From positions 4,606,001 through 4,670,000 of the forward strand of contig NC_016935.1 in NCBI RefSeq assembly GCF_000250655.1: a DNA stretch of 64,000 nucleotides, written 5' to 3'. How positions within the stretch are numbered: the stretch's first letter is position 1; each line of letters starts with the position of its first letter. Below the pieces are notes generated by a model. The model was not told where the DNA came from. It worked only from the letters and a program-made list of their open reading frames with translations, and searched no databases. Source of the DNA: Paenibacillus mucilaginosus 3016 (GTDB taxonomy: Bacteria; Bacillota; Bacilli; Paenibacillales; NBRC-103111). The position numbers were made by a program, and so were the translations under genes. Below, piece after piece: positions 44,450-54,078 of this stretch.

Positions 44450-45502
44450 TTACTCTTGCGGGAATGTAGAAGTGTCGATCACGAAGCGGTAACGGACATC
44501 CGCTTGTTCCACACGCGTCCATGCCTGCTGCACTTCTTCCGCATTCGCCCCGATCACTTCAATCATCGGAGCGATGCCGTGCTCCGCGCAGAAATCAAGC
44601 ATCTCCTGCGTTTCCCGAATCCCGCCGACGAACGAACCGGAGATGCTCCGGCGCGACATGATCAGCGGGAAGGCATGATAGGAATCAGGGTTAACGGGAA
44701 GGCCGACATTCACAAGCGTGCCATCCACGCTCAAGAGGGAGAGGTAGGCATTGATGTCGATGTTCGCCGATACGGTATTGATCATGAGATCGAACGCTCC
44801 GGCCAGCTTGGAGAAGGTCTCCTCGTTCCGGGTAGAGTAGAACGAGCGGGCTCCCAATTGCAGCGCTTCTTCCTGTTTGCTTGCAGATTGGCTGAGCACC
44901 GTCACCTCCGCCCCCATAGCACGGGCGAACTGCACGGCAAGATGCCCGAGTCCCCCCATGCCCACAATGGCGACTTTCTTGCCAGGACCGGCATGCCAAT
45001 GTTTTAACGGGGAATAGGTGGTTATGCCTGCGCACAGCAGAGGTGCGGCGGCATCCGGGCTGAGACGGTCCGGGATCCGGACCACGAAGCGTTCGGTGAC
45101 CACGATGCTCTGGCTGTATCCTCCATATGTGGGAGCTCCGTCATAGTCCATCGCGTTATAGGTGAACACAACCCCTTTTTGACAGAACTGCTCCTCGCCG
45201 GCCAGACAGTACTTACACTCACCGCACGAATTGACAAAGCAGCCTACGCCGACACGGTCCCCTACGGAGAACTTGGTTACACCCGTACCCACGGCAGCAA
45301 CGGTCCCGACAATCTCGTGGCCGGGAACCATGGGAAAGATTCCCCCTCCCCAATCACCCTTGCCCTGGTGAATATCACTGTGGCAGATCCCCGAGTACTG
45401 GATGTCGATCAGAAGGTCCTCTTCCCGAAGCCCCCTTCGCTCAATGACCGTGTGCTCAAGCGGTGCGCCCGTGCTCGGAATACACAGGGAATGTGCTTTC
45501 AT
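44450..45502 (-). CDS. Zinc-dependent alcohol dehydrogenase (YahK/CAD type)
   Basis: A 350-residue NAD(P)H-dependent alcohol dehydrogenase. I choose ATG 45502 (MKAHSLCIPSTGAPLE) because AAAGGAG is 11 bases upstream. Catalytic zinc ligands are visible in GICHSDIH and PGHEIVG, structural zinc ligands in CGECKYCLAGEEQFC, and the cofactor fold in VAIVGMGGLGHLAVQFARAM. The pattern suits the cinnamyl-alcohol-dehydrogenase-like aldehyde reductases. It is divergent from a 2-oxo acid decarboxylase, so together they can turn a 2-oxo acid into an alcohol. Confidence 0.92.
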   Translation of the reverse strand: MKAHSLCIPSTGAPLEHTVIERRGLREEDLLIDIQYSGICHSDIHQGKGDWGGGIFPMVPGHEIVGTVAAVGTGVTKFSVGDRVGVGCFVNSCGECKYCLAGEEQFCQKGVVFTYNAMDYDGAPTYGGYSQSIVVTERFVVRIPDRLSPDAAAPLLCAGITTYSPLKHWHAGPGKKVAIVGMGGLGHLAVQFARAMGAEVTVLSQSASKQEEALQLGARSFYSTRNEETFSKLAGAFDLMINTVSANIDINAYLSLLSVDGTLVNVGLPVNPDSYHAFPLIMSRRSISGSFVGGIRETQEMLDFCAEHGIAPMIEVIGANAEEVQQAWTRVEQADVRYRFVIDTSTFPQE

Positions 45503-45688
45503 CAGCCGTCCGTCTCCTTTGTGGAAGTTGTCCTGAGAATTCATATGTGATTCTAACACAGGAATTCCCTCAGAACTCGGCGGAGGCGGCAAATTAACAG
45601 AAACTATAGAAACACGGCCGGACAGAACGGCATTCTCAATAGAAGAGTTGGAGCCTGACTGCCGGTCCAGCGGTTACAAAAGCTTTAC

Positions 45689-45718
45689 TTGATCATTTCT
45701 TGACCCTGAAGCTAGTAT
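45689..45718 (+). promoter_or_regulatory. Probable promoter of the decarboxylase gene
   Basis: TTGATC (45689-45694), 18 bases, TAGTAT (45713-45718), about 44 bases before the ATG. The rest of the 259-base region between the divergent genes shows no clear operator. Confidence 0.4.
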
Positions 45719-45761
45719 AGGGATGGACATGACCGATACCGATGAGGCAGGAGGGAAATTC

Positions 45762-47477
45762 ATGATTGCAGCGGTAAACGTGACGGAATTCTGCACGGTG
45801 GGAGACTATTTGATTTATCGCATGAAAGAGGTAGGGATCGAGCACATTTTCGGGGTTCCCGGGGACTTCAACCTCCACTTCCTGGATCAGATCGAAGCAT
45901 CCGGGGAAGTATCCTGGGTCGGCAACTGTAATGAATTGAATGCTGCATACTCAGCGGACGGCTATGCGCGGATCCGCGGCATCGGAGCACTCGTGACCAC
46001 GTTCGGGGTCGGGGAGCTCAGCGCGTTGAACGGCATAGCCGGTGCTTACGCCGAACACGTGCCCGTCATCCAGATTACGGGAGCCCCTTCCACCTCGGCT
46101 TCCGTGCAGGGGAAACGGATCCATCACACGCTCGGTGACGGGGATTATACCCATTTTTCGTCCATGTACAAAGAAGTGACCGTCGCACAAACCTCATTGA
46201 CCGCCGATAATGCACCCGAGGAAATCGACCGCGTTCTCGCCGCTTGCTGGCTGCAGAAGCGTCCGGTCTACATTTATCTTCCATCGGATGTTTGTTATCA
46301 ATCCGTCCCGTGCCCGAAGGGTCCTTTGAGCCTTCCGCGATTTTCAAGCGACCCCGGTCGTCTGCAGTCTTTTCTTACCTTGGCCGCTGAAGCTTTGAAC
46401 AATGCGTCCTTTCCGGTCATTCTTGCCGACTATGAAGTCTCCCGGTATCATCTGACGGACGCGCTGCGGTCCTTCGTCAACCATTCCGGTTATCCGGCTG
46501 CATCCTTAAGTATGGGCAAAGGCGTGATCGATGAGAATCACCCGCAATTTATCGGAGTGTATTCGGGCAAGATAAGTGACCCCTATGTAAGCAGCATGAT
46601 AGACAGCGCGGACTGCATCCTCAGTATCGGTGTGAGACTGAACGATGTGGTGACCGGCGGATTCACGCACAACCTTCCCCCGGAAAAAATGATTGAGCTC
46701 CATCCCTCCTGTGCCCAGATCGGTCAGGTGGATTATCCGGACGTCGTCATGAGCGATGTGCTGGAGCAGCTCATTCCCCGAATTCGCAGGCGCTCCATGG
46801 AACAGGCAAACCTTCTGTCCCTCCAGGCACGTCAATCCCCCCGAATCGAAATTCTCTCTCCCCATGGATCCGGCAGGATCAGCCAAGAAAGGTTCTGGGG
46901 GATGATCAGCGAATTTCTTCAGCCCCGCGATGTGGTCCTGGCAGACACAGGAACCGCCTTGTTCGGCGCGATCTCCATTCCCTTCCCTGCGAAGGCCTCC
47001 TTCGTCGCCCAACCCTTATGGGCTTCCATCGGGTACTCCCTGCCGGCCTTGCTTGGGACACAAATGGCGGCACCCGACAGACGCAATGTACTGCTGATCG
47101 GCGACGGCGCGTTTCAGATCTCGGCACAGGAATTGTCCACCCTCCTGGCGCAGCGCCTGAAGCCCGTCATTTTCCTGATCAACAATGACGGTTATACGAT
47201 TGAGCGGCTTGTACACCCTATCGACAATCCGTACAATGATATTCAGCCTTGGAACTATGATCTGCTCCCGCATGTATTCGGCGAGTTCGGCAGCTTCATC
47301 AGCCTGCGGGTGACCGATGAGATCCAATTGGCCGAAGCCCTGGAGAAAGCGGAGCTTTCGGACCGCCTGGTGTTCATCGAAGTCGTCATGGATCGGACGG
47401 ACGCCCCGGAGCTGCTGAGATCCTTCGGAAACATCCTCACTTCCGGAAGCCCGGTGAAGCCGCTCCCTGTATCGTGA
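45762..47477 (+). CDS. Thiamine-diphosphate 2-oxo acid decarboxylase (PDC/IPDC type)
   Basis: A 571-residue enzyme of the pyruvate/indolepyruvate decarboxylase branch. ATG 45762 follows AGGAGGG by six bases. The catalytic Glu is in WVGNCNELNAAYSADGYARI, and the His pair is in KRIHHTLGDGDYTHF. The thiamine diphosphate motif is GDGAFQISAQELSTLLAQR to NNDGYTIE. HHTLG and the length fit PDC, IPDC and branched-chain keto acid decarboxylases; the substrate among these cannot be told by eye. The product is an aldehyde. Alcohol dehydrogenase lies divergently 259 bases away. Confidence 0.92.
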   Translation: MIAAVNVTEFCTVGDYLIYRMKEVGIEHIFGVPGDFNLHFLDQIEASGEVSWVGNCNELNAAYSADGYARIRGIGALVTTFGVGELSALNGIAGAYAEHVPVIQITGAPSTSASVQGKRIHHTLGDGDYTHFSSMYKEVTVAQTSLTADNAPEEIDRVLAACWLQKRPVYIYLPSDVCYQSVPCPKGPLSLPRFSSDPGRLQSFLTLAAEALNNASFPVILADYEVSRYHLTDALRSFVNHSGYPAASLSMGKGVIDENHPQFIGVYSGKISDPYVSSMIDSADCILSIGVRLNDVVTGGFTHNLPPEKMIELHPSCAQIGQVDYPDVVMSDVLEQLIPRIRRRSMEQANLLSLQARQSPRIEILSPHGSGRISQERFWGMISEFLQPRDVVLADTGTALFGAISIPFPAKASFVAQPLWASIGYSLPALLGTQMAAPDRRNVLLIGDGAFQISAQELSTLLAQRLKPVIFLINNDGYTIERLVHPIDNPYNDIQPWNYDLLPHVFGEFGSFISLRVTDEIQLAEALEKAELSDRLVFIEVVMDRTDAPELLRSFGNILTSGSPVKPLPVS

Positions 47478-47482
47478 GCCCA

Positions 47483-48103
47483 TCATTCCCCTGCTTCTTC
47501 CCGGCTGCGTCTTCTGGCGAGCCGCCATAAAAAGAAGATCACCCCGACCGCTATACCTGCATAGACGACATGGGAATACGTGTCCAGGACCCCCGCTATG
47601 TTCTCCCAAGAGGCTCCGACGGCCGCACCCGCATACACCAGGACGGAATTCCAGATCAGCGACCCCAGCACGGTAAACAAAACAAAGGAAGACAGCTTCA
47701 TGGAGGTACTGCCCGCAGGAATCGAGATCAGGCTGCGGAGTAAGGGAACCAGACGTCCGATCCCGACCGCCCATGCTCCATAGGCCTCGAACCACGATTG
47801 GGCTCTCCGGATATCCTCCCGTTTCAAGCGCAGTAATCTCCCGTAACGGGTAACGAACGATTCCATCCGAGCGGGTGACATCCGTCTGCCGGCAGCATAC
47901 AGGCAGAGGGCCCCGGCCAGTGAACCGGCGGTAGCGGACAGAATGACCCCCCAGATGCTCAGGCCCGCAGTGGTGGTCATAAACCCGCTCAGGGTTAGAA
48001 TGAGCTCAGACGGGATGGGAGGAAACACGCTCTCCAGGGCGATGAGCGCAAAGACACCCAGGTACCCGAAGTCACTCATGAACTCTGTGATCCATTGTTT
48101 CAT
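47483..48103 (-). CDS. DedA-family membrane protein
   Basis: A 206-residue membrane protein. The family motifs are FGYLGVFALIALESVFPPIP near residue 12 (with the acidic residue in the half helix) and RLVPLLRSLISIPAG near 117. DedA proteins are needed for membrane potential and probably scramble or flip lipid carriers. ATG 48103 follows AAGGAGG. It converges on the decarboxylase with only five bases between the stops. A short palindrome ATTGTTTAACAAT lies upstream at 48160-48172. Confidence 0.92.
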   Translation of the reverse strand: MKQWITEFMSDFGYLGVFALIALESVFPPIPSELILTLSGFMTTTAGLSIWGVILSATAGSLAGALCLYAAGRRMSPARMESFVTRYGRLLRLKREDIRRAQSWFEAYGAWAVGIGRLVPLLRSLISIPAGSTSMKLSSFVLFTVLGSLIWNSVLVYAGAAVGASWENIAGVLDTYSHVVYAGIAVGVIFFLWRLARRRSREEAGE

Positions 48104-48237
48104 GGATGATCACCCCTCCTTCCCGAAACGCGCCAAAAGAGGTGCCCGAGCGTTTCACTATTGTTTAACAATGAAATCACCGGCTGAATCAGCAGACGAG
48201 CGATTCAATGGCCCCTGCCGGGATGTCCCCTGGCAGT

Positions 48238-48280
48238 AAAAACGCTTGCAGGAACCGGCAGCCGGCTCTCAGCAAGCGTT
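48238..48280 (-). terminator. Terminator of the second sugar ABC locus
   Basis: On the minus strand AACGCTTGC (48272-48280) pairs perfectly with GCAAGCGTT (48241-48249) around a 22-base loop and is followed by TTT. Confidence 0.88.
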
Positions 48281-48309
48281 CTCTATTCCGCAGAGCATTA
48301 CTGCGGGAA

Positions 48310-49620
48310 TTACGGACGGCCCTGCTCCATGGACCGATTCATGGACAGGATCCCGTTCGCCTTCCGCCGGAATTCCGCTGCGGCCGTCTCCGGTGTCACC
48401 CGGTCGAACAGCAGCTGGTCGTACAGGTCCCGCAGCACCTTGGTCACTTCCGAGGAGCCGAGCGGGTCCGGGGGGTCCATCGGGGCGCTGTTCTTCTCCA
48501 CCCAGGCCAAGTACTCGAACACCTGCGCAAGCTCCGGCTCGAGGTGCGGCAGCATACCCTCGATCACTTTCGAGGAAACCGGTACGCCGCGGTCCCCCTT
48601 CATCAGCTTATTGGCCTCCAGATCGTTAACGAAGTAGCTGATGAACCGGGCCGCTTCCTCTTTGTGCTTCGAGCTCTTCGTAATGGAGAAGAACATCCCC
48701 GGCTTCAGGAACAGTCCTTTGTCCGTATGGGGTCCCGGCATCGGAACGATCTTGAGCGGTTTGCCGTAGATCCGTGCCATATCGATAAACTGGTTCGAAT
48801 ACCCCCAGCCAAGCAGGGCCTGCCCTTGATTGAACGGGTCCGACGCCAGGTTGTTGATGTCGGAGGTCCAAATATCGGGCGAATAGATGAGCTTATCCCT
48901 CGCCATGCGCTGCATCCGGCCGAAGTAGTCGATGAACAGCCGGTCATCCTCATAGCCCAGCCGGGTGCCGTCTTCGGCGAACAGAGAGGAGCCATGCTGT
49001 CTCAGATAATAGGAGAAGAACTGCTCCGGCGTGAACGCGGTGCCGAGATAGACCCCTTTTCCCTTCAGCTGCTCGCCCATCGCGTCAAAGTCTGACCAGG
49101 TCCACCCGGGCGGAGGCTCCGCTATGCCGTTCGCTCGGAACACTTCCGGGTCGTAGAGGCCGTTCAATGCGTTCACGCCCAGATTGAAGCCGAAGAGCCT
49201 GCCGTCCAATCTCCCCCCGGACAGATGGCGTTCGCTGATATGGGCCGTGTCGATCAGTCCATTCTGGGTGTATGGGGTCAGATCTTCGAGGAGATTCAGG
49301 GACCCGTACTGACGGAGGTACGAGATATCCATCTGCATGACATCGGGAAGCGCATTGCCTGCTGCCAGAGGGGCCATCTTCTTCCAGTATTCGTTAAAGC
49401 CGGAGTACTCGTACTCGATCTCCACATGCGGATTCTGCTGTATATACTTCTCAATGACCCCAGCGGTCAATTCATTGCGATGCGGATTCCCCCACCAAGC
49501 GACCCTCAGGGTGACGGTTTCTTGCTTCCTTACGGAAGCGTCGGGTCTGCTTAATGAGGCACACCCTGTCAGGGATACTGTCAGAATGACCGATAATAGT
49601 ACCAAGATGTGCTTTCTCAC
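48310..49620 (-). CDS. ABC sugar-binding lipoprotein (family 1), kinase-associated
   Basis: A 436-residue lipoprotein. The start is GTG 49620, seven bases after GGAGGG, three bases after the stop of the sensor kinase. The signal has the lipobox LTGC with Cys near residue 20. The body has the family 1 pattern (TVTLRVAWWGNPHRNELTAG; FFSITKSSKHKEEAARFISY). Tight linkage to a YesM-like kinase suggests it may present sugar to that kinase instead of, or as well as, to the transporter, as proposed for such accessory binding proteins. Ligand unknown. Confidence 0.9.
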   Translation of the reverse strand: MRKHILVLLSVILTVSLTGCASLSRPDASVRKQETVTLRVAWWGNPHRNELTAGVIEKYIQQNPHVEIEYEYSGFNEYWKKMAPLAAGNALPDVMQMDISYLRQYGSLNLLEDLTPYTQNGLIDTAHISERHLSGGRLDGRLFGFNLGVNALNGLYDPEVFRANGIAEPPPGWTWSDFDAMGEQLKGKGVYLGTAFTPEQFFSYYLRQHGSSLFAEDGTRLGYEDDRLFIDYFGRMQRMARDKLIYSPDIWTSDINNLASDPFNQGQALLGWGYSNQFIDMARIYGKPLKIVPMPGPHTDKGLFLKPGMFFSITKSSKHKEEAARFISYFVNDLEANKLMKGDRGVPVSSKVIEGMLPHLEPELAQVFEYLAWVEKNSAPMDPPDPLGSSEVTKVLRDLYDQLLFDRVTPETAAAEFRRKANGILSMNRSMEQGRP

Positions 49621-49623
49621 TCT

Positions 49624-51366
49624 TCAGCCCTCCTGCTGCAGGGGAAGCAGGACTTTAACCCTGGTCCCGGCGCCCTTGCGGCTCTCGACTTCAATCCCGT
49701 ACGGTTCACCGAACGTCAGCTGGATCCGCTCCCTGATGTTCAGCAGACCGATGCCCGTTCCCCTTGTCTGAACCGCGCCCTGCAGAAGCCGCTGCACGTA
49801 CTCCTCCTCCATGCCCGCTCCGTTGTCTTCCACCACCAGGAAGAGCTTGTCCTCTACCGCTTCCGCATAGACACGGATCGTGCAGGGCCCGATCTTCGGC
49901 TCCAGCCCGTACTGGATCGCATTCTCCAGGAGCGGCTGCAGCGTCAGCTTCGGGAGAGCGGCCGTCAGGTATGCATCCGGAACCTCCATTCGAAAATCAA
50001 GCCGGCTCCGGAACCGGTAGGTCTGGATTCGAATGTAGTGATCGACGATATCCAGCTCCTCCCCGAGCGTAATCGTATTCTGCTTCAGGCTGATCGACGT
50101 ACGGAGCAGGAAGCCGAGCGAGACGGCCATGCTGGAGATCTCCTTCTGGGCATTCTTCTTTGCCATCCAGTTGATGGACTCCAGCGTGTTGTACAGGAAG
50201 TGGGGGTTGATCTGGGCCTGCAGCGCCTTGAACTCCGTCTCCTTGATCGTCAGCTGCTTCGCATAGTTCTCTTTGATGAGAGTCTGGATGCGGGCCATCA
50301 TGAGCCGGAAGTTCCGGTGCAGCAGTCCGACCTCGTCCATCTGCTGGATCGGCGCTGACAGCGCATCCGCATCCAGACTCTCAAGGTCGCCCTTCTGGAT
50401 GTCCTTCATCTCGCCGATCAGCGACTCAATCGGCTTGGTCAGGCTCCGGGCAAATACCATGCCGATGGCGTCCACGACGATCACAGCTGCAATGAAGAGG
50501 ACAATCATCGAATTCTTCAGCCAGATGATCGTTTGGAAGATCTCATTGTACGGGACGATATTATAGAATATCCATCCGGTGTACGGGGATTTCACCTGGG
50601 AGACGAACGCCGCGTCTCCGTTCAGCGCCGTGATAACATACCCTTCCGGCGAAGCCAAGGGCTGCAGGGCTTCCGCCGTGTTCTCCGGAATCTCCCGGTA
50701 CGGATAGACCATGGAAGGCCCCGACTTCAGAATAATGTCGCTGTTCTCGGCTGCGATCCCGGCATAATCCTCCACAAGACGCTTGATGTTGATCCGCAGG
50801 AACAGCGTGCCGATCGGCTTCAGCGTCAGCGGTTCATAGGAACGGACCTCCCGCACCATAATCAGCATGGGGTCCGAAGCGTCCGGATACAGCCAGCGCA
50901 CAGCCCCATTCCCCCGCTTTGCTTCCTGGATCATCTGCACGTTTTTTTGCTCCGAGAACAAGATCGAATCCCCGTATTTGCTCTCTCTGCCCTGGGAGTC
51001 GATCAGGTGGACCGACTGCACGTAGCGGTCATCCGAGCTGATCAGCTCCCACAGTCGTTCCGCCAGCGTCCTGCGGATGGTATACCCGTTATATTCCATG
51101 GGATTGCCGCCGAGCTCCTTCAAGCCCTGCTGAATCCGGCTGTCCGCAATGATATTCAGGGACAAGGTCTCAAGCTTCTTCAGCTCCGTATCCACGGTCG
51201 TCGAAGACAGATTCAGCAGGCGGGATGATTTCTCGTACAGCTGCTTGTCATAGATGGAATACGAATAGTAGAGAGAACCGAAGGCCAGCAGAATGATCAG
51301 GATCAGCAGCAGGATAATCATTAGGAACAGCTTGACTTTAATCCTCAGGTTGCGGAAGGCCTTCAT
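49624..51366 (-). CDS. YesM-type sensor histidine kinase
   Basis: A 580-residue membrane sensor. Helices near residues 12-33 and 284-306 bracket an extracellular dCache-like domain. A HAMP segment follows (FARSLTKPIESLIGEMKDI), then the LytS/YesM-type phosphoacceptor ALQAQINPHFLYNTLESINW near residue 390 and an ATPase domain with LLENAIQYGLEPK and DNGAGM. Start ATG 51366 follows AAAGGGG. Its likely partner is the response regulator at 55252-56802, on the far side of the transporter genes. Expected signal: a sugar or a sugar-loaded binding protein. Confidence 0.93.
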   Translation of the reverse strand: MKAFRNLRIKVKLFLMIILLLILIILLAFGSLYYSYSIYDKQLYEKSSRLLNLSSTTVDTELKKLETLSLNIIADSRIQQGLKELGGNPMEYNGYTIRRTLAERLWELISSDDRYVQSVHLIDSQGRESKYGDSILFSEQKNVQMIQEAKRGNGAVRWLYPDASDPMLIMVREVRSYEPLTLKPIGTLFLRINIKRLVEDYAGIAAENSDIILKSGPSMVYPYREIPENTAEALQPLASPEGYVITALNGDAAFVSQVKSPYTGWIFYNIVPYNEIFQTIIWLKNSMIVLFIAAVIVVDAIGMVFARSLTKPIESLIGEMKDIQKGDLESLDADALSAPIQQMDEVGLLHRNFRLMMARIQTLIKENYAKQLTIKETEFKALQAQINPHFLYNTLESINWMAKKNAQKEISSMAVSLGFLLRTSISLKQNTITLGEELDIVDHYIRIQTYRFRSRLDFRMEVPDAYLTAALPKLTLQPLLENAIQYGLEPKIGPCTIRVYAEAVEDKLFLVVEDNGAGMEEEYVQRLLQGAVQTRGTGIGLLNIRERIQLTFGEPYGIEVESRKGAGTRVKVLLPLQQEG

Positions 51367-51517
51367 GTGATCGCGCCCCTTTATATCTGTTCTCCCTTGA
51401 GGTTACCATAATCAGGTGAATCGAGATACCGGCGCACTGCTTTTTTTCGCGTATTCACTGCAGGAGACCGCTCCCCGGGCATACAGTTCCGGAAAGCAGT
51501 CCCCTGTCGAAAGCCGC

Positions 51518-53164
51518 TTATTTCTTCGAGTAACGGTCATATGCGGCTTGATGCACCTTAATCGCCTCGTCGATGCCCATGCTCTTGATCGTCTTCACCA
51601 TCGTATCGTATTCCGATACCGGCTTCTTGCCGGAAATAATGGCGGTCATCGTTTCGTTGATATACGTATTCACCTGGCTCATGATCGAGGTGCTTTGTCT
51701 GGCTTCATCCACAGTCAAACGGATCGGCGGGAGCGTCAGTGCCGGGCTCTGCTTCATCCAGTTGGCATTGGCATCCCGCTGGCCCTGGTTGAACATGAGT
51801 GCATCCACGTATTTGCCGTCCTGATTGATCGGCCCGTCCATGATGGACAGGGCATAGCTCGCGAGGGCCTGATCATACGTCAGCCCCTTCGGATTCTTGA
51901 GGATGGTGTCGGAGAACTTGATCTTGTCGCCTTCCTTGGTGTAGCTTTCGCCTTCGATCCCGAAGTTGAACAGCGCATGCCCCTGAGGGCTGTAATTGAA
52001 GTCCATCCACTGCACGATATATTTCTGCTTGTCCTTGCTTGCGCTGGAGGTAATCGCCTCGCCGTACGTCAGCACCTTCTGGTTCAGATTGAAGGCGGCA
52101 TACGATTTGCCGTCCGGAGCCAGTGCCGATGGAACCCCGGTCAGCTCAAAGCCCGCCTGATCCTTCATCAGGTTGTAGTACTTGCCCATGCCGCTGAACA
52201 CGCCGCCGACATAGGAGCCGGCCAGATTGTTCGTTACCTTGTAGTCGAAGGCTTTGCCGTCATTGGTCAGAATCTCCGGGTCGACAAGACCTTCCTTGTA
52301 CCACTTGGCCATCTCCTCCAAGAACTTCTTGTATTCCGGCTCCACCGGACCGAAGGCGACTTTGTCCCCCTTCATCATGAAGCCTCCGATGATGCCGAAG
52401 GCCGGCGCAAAGTCATGGAGCTTGGTCAGATTGCCCGGTCCCCAGTTGCCGGTGAACGGCAGTTCATCCGCCTTGCCGTTGCCGTTCGGATCCTTCTCCT
52501 TGAACGCTTTGAGAACGCTGTACCACTCGTCGATCGTCGCAGGCTCCTTCAGACCCAGCTTGTTCAGCCAATCCTTGCGCAGAATCAGTCCGGTGGTCGC
52601 ATTCAACTTGAGCGCATCCAGCTTCATCAGGGGGAACATGTAGATCGTGCCGTCGTCCAGCGTGATCTGCTTCTTCACATCCGGATCGCTTTCGATGATC
52701 TTCTTCAAATTCGGGGCATATTGGTCGATGAGCTCGTTCAGTCGGATAATGCGTCCGTCTTCGATCATTTTCTCCGGTCCGCCCACTGCGTCTGCCCAGT
52801 TATAGTAGATCACGTCCGGCAGATCGTTCGTGGCGATGAGCAGGTTGAATTGATCCTTCTGCTGCCCAAGAGGCGGATGGGTGAATTTGGCCGTGATGCC
52901 GGTGAGCTCGGCCTTCTTCTTGTAGGCGGCCACTTCCCCGAAGTTCTGCAGCGAAGCGGTCAGCTTGGCGTCATTGGCACGCCAGTAGTTGATCGTAAAC
53001 GGCTCCTTCGTGATCGGAAGCGGAATTTCCGTCAGCTTCGGTCCATCCGCTTGGGCCGGTGGGTTAGCGCCGCTGCCGCTTTCCGGTTCGGCGCCCGAAC
53101 AGCCGGCCAGGGTGGTGGTTACCAGGATAGAACACAATACGACGGACCCCATCTTTTTTTTCAT
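51518..53164 (-). CDS. ABC solute-binding lipoprotein (LplA/YtcQ type)
   Basis: A 548-residue lipoprotein, the size usual for partners of LplB/LplC permeases. ATG 53164 follows AAGGAGG. The lipobox is LAGC (Cys 22). The N-terminal body reads TINYWRANDAKLTASLQNFG and the hinge region has ATTGLILRKDWLNKLGLKEP, both typical of this branch. It follows the two permeases by 30 bases. The sensor kinase gene lies 151 bases further on with no terminator that I can see in between. Confidence 0.92.
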   Translation of the reverse strand: MKKKMGSVVLCSILVTTTLAGCSGAEPESGSGANPPAQADGPKLTEIPLPITKEPFTINYWRANDAKLTASLQNFGEVAAYKKKAELTGITAKFTHPPLGQQKDQFNLLIATNDLPDVIYYNWADAVGGPEKMIEDGRIIRLNELIDQYAPNLKKIIESDPDVKKQITLDDGTIYMFPLMKLDALKLNATTGLILRKDWLNKLGLKEPATIDEWYSVLKAFKEKDPNGNGKADELPFTGNWGPGNLTKLHDFAPAFGIIGGFMMKGDKVAFGPVEPEYKKFLEEMAKWYKEGLVDPEILTNDGKAFDYKVTNNLAGSYVGGVFSGMGKYYNLMKDQAGFELTGVPSALAPDGKSYAAFNLNQKVLTYGEAITSSASKDKQKYIVQWMDFNYSPQGHALFNFGIEGESYTKEGDKIKFSDTILKNPKGLTYDQALASYALSIMDGPINQDGKYVDALMFNQGQRDANANWMKQSPALTLPPIRLTVDEARQSTSIMSQVNTYINETMTAIISGKKPVSEYDTMVKTIKSMGIDEAIKVHQAAYDRYSKK

Positions 53165-53194
53165 CGAACAAAAGCCTCCTTGAAGTGTTGGTTT

Positions 53195-54064
53195 TTATTG
53201 TTTCACGGCACCGATCAGGGCGCCCTGAACAAAATACTTTTGGATAAACGGGTACACCAGCACGATCGGCAGCGTAGAGACGATAATGGTCGCATACTTG
53301 ATGTTCTCGCCGATGGCGAAGCCCGTATCGACGCCTCCGCCCATCGCCTCCGTACTGGAGCTGATGAGAATATCACGGAGCACGATCTGGATCGGGTAGA
53401 GGTCCTGATTCCTCAGATAGAGCATCGGAGCGACATAATCGTTCCAGTGATCCACCGCGTAATACAGGGTCATGACGGCAAGAATCGCTTTGGACAGCGG
53501 CAGCACGATGTGGAACAGGATGGTGAAGTCATTGGCCCCGTCCAGCTTGGCCGATTCGATCAGACTGTCCGGAATGCTCTCGAAGTTGGTCTTCATGATC
53601 AGGAAGTAGAAGGTGCTGATCGCTCCCGGAATAAGGATGGCCCACCGGCTGTTGACCATTCCCAGATTTTGAATGAGCAGGAAGGTCGGAATCATCCCTC
53701 CGCCGAAGAACATCGTGAAGGTGATCAGCTTCATCAGCAGCTTTCTGCCGAACAGGTCCGCACGGGACAGCCCATAGGCGGCGAAGGAGGTCATGAGCAG
53801 GTTGACGGCGGTGCCTACGACCACGTAGAACAGCGTGTTCATGTAGCCGCTGAAGATTTTGGGATTCTGGAACACATGCTTGTACGCTTCCAGCTGGAAG
53901 CCTTCCGGCAGCAGCATGAAGGATCGTGATCTTAACATCTGATCCGGATCGCTGACCGAGGAATTGAAGATATACAGCATCGGATAAAATGAGATGGCGA
54001 TGACACCGCACAGAAGCACCACATTCACGGCATCGAAAATATGCTCGCCTGTCGATCGTTTCAT
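53195..54064 (-). CDS. Sugar ABC permease, LplC/YtcP type
   Basis: A 289-residue permease with six helices and the EAA-like loop LIESAKLDGANDFTILFHIV near residue 185. The N-terminal piece FNSSVSDPDQMLRSRSFMLL is a hallmark of the LplC/YtcP branch. ATG 54064 (MKRSTGEHIFDAVN) has GGAGGG nine bases upstream. Confidence 0.93.
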   Translation of the reverse strand: MKRSTGEHIFDAVNVVLLCGVIAISFYPMLYIFNSSVSDPDQMLRSRSFMLLPEGFQLEAYKHVFQNPKIFSGYMNTLFYVVVGTAVNLLMTSFAAYGLSRADLFGRKLLMKLITFTMFFGGGMIPTFLLIQNLGMVNSRWAILIPGAISTFYFLIMKTNFESIPDSLIESAKLDGANDFTILFHIVLPLSKAILAVMTLYYAVDHWNDYVAPMLYLRNQDLYPIQIVLRDILISSSTEAMGGGVDTGFAIGENIKYATIIVSTLPIVLVYPFIQKYFVQGALIGAVKQ

Positions 54065-54078
54065 CAGTATTCTCCCTC

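Noticed and set aside
51367-51517. Terminator between the binding protein and the sensor kinase
   Set aside because: An ACTGC/GCAGT pairing exists but is loose and is not followed by T on the minus strand; the T-rich stretch near 51440 is on the other strand.
51416-53929. Plus-strand open frame of over 800 codons across the binding protein and permease
   Set aside because: It is exactly antisense to two well-supported genes, has no ribosome site or domain pattern, and its Arg/His/Leu-rich product is what the opposite strand of high-GC genes gives.
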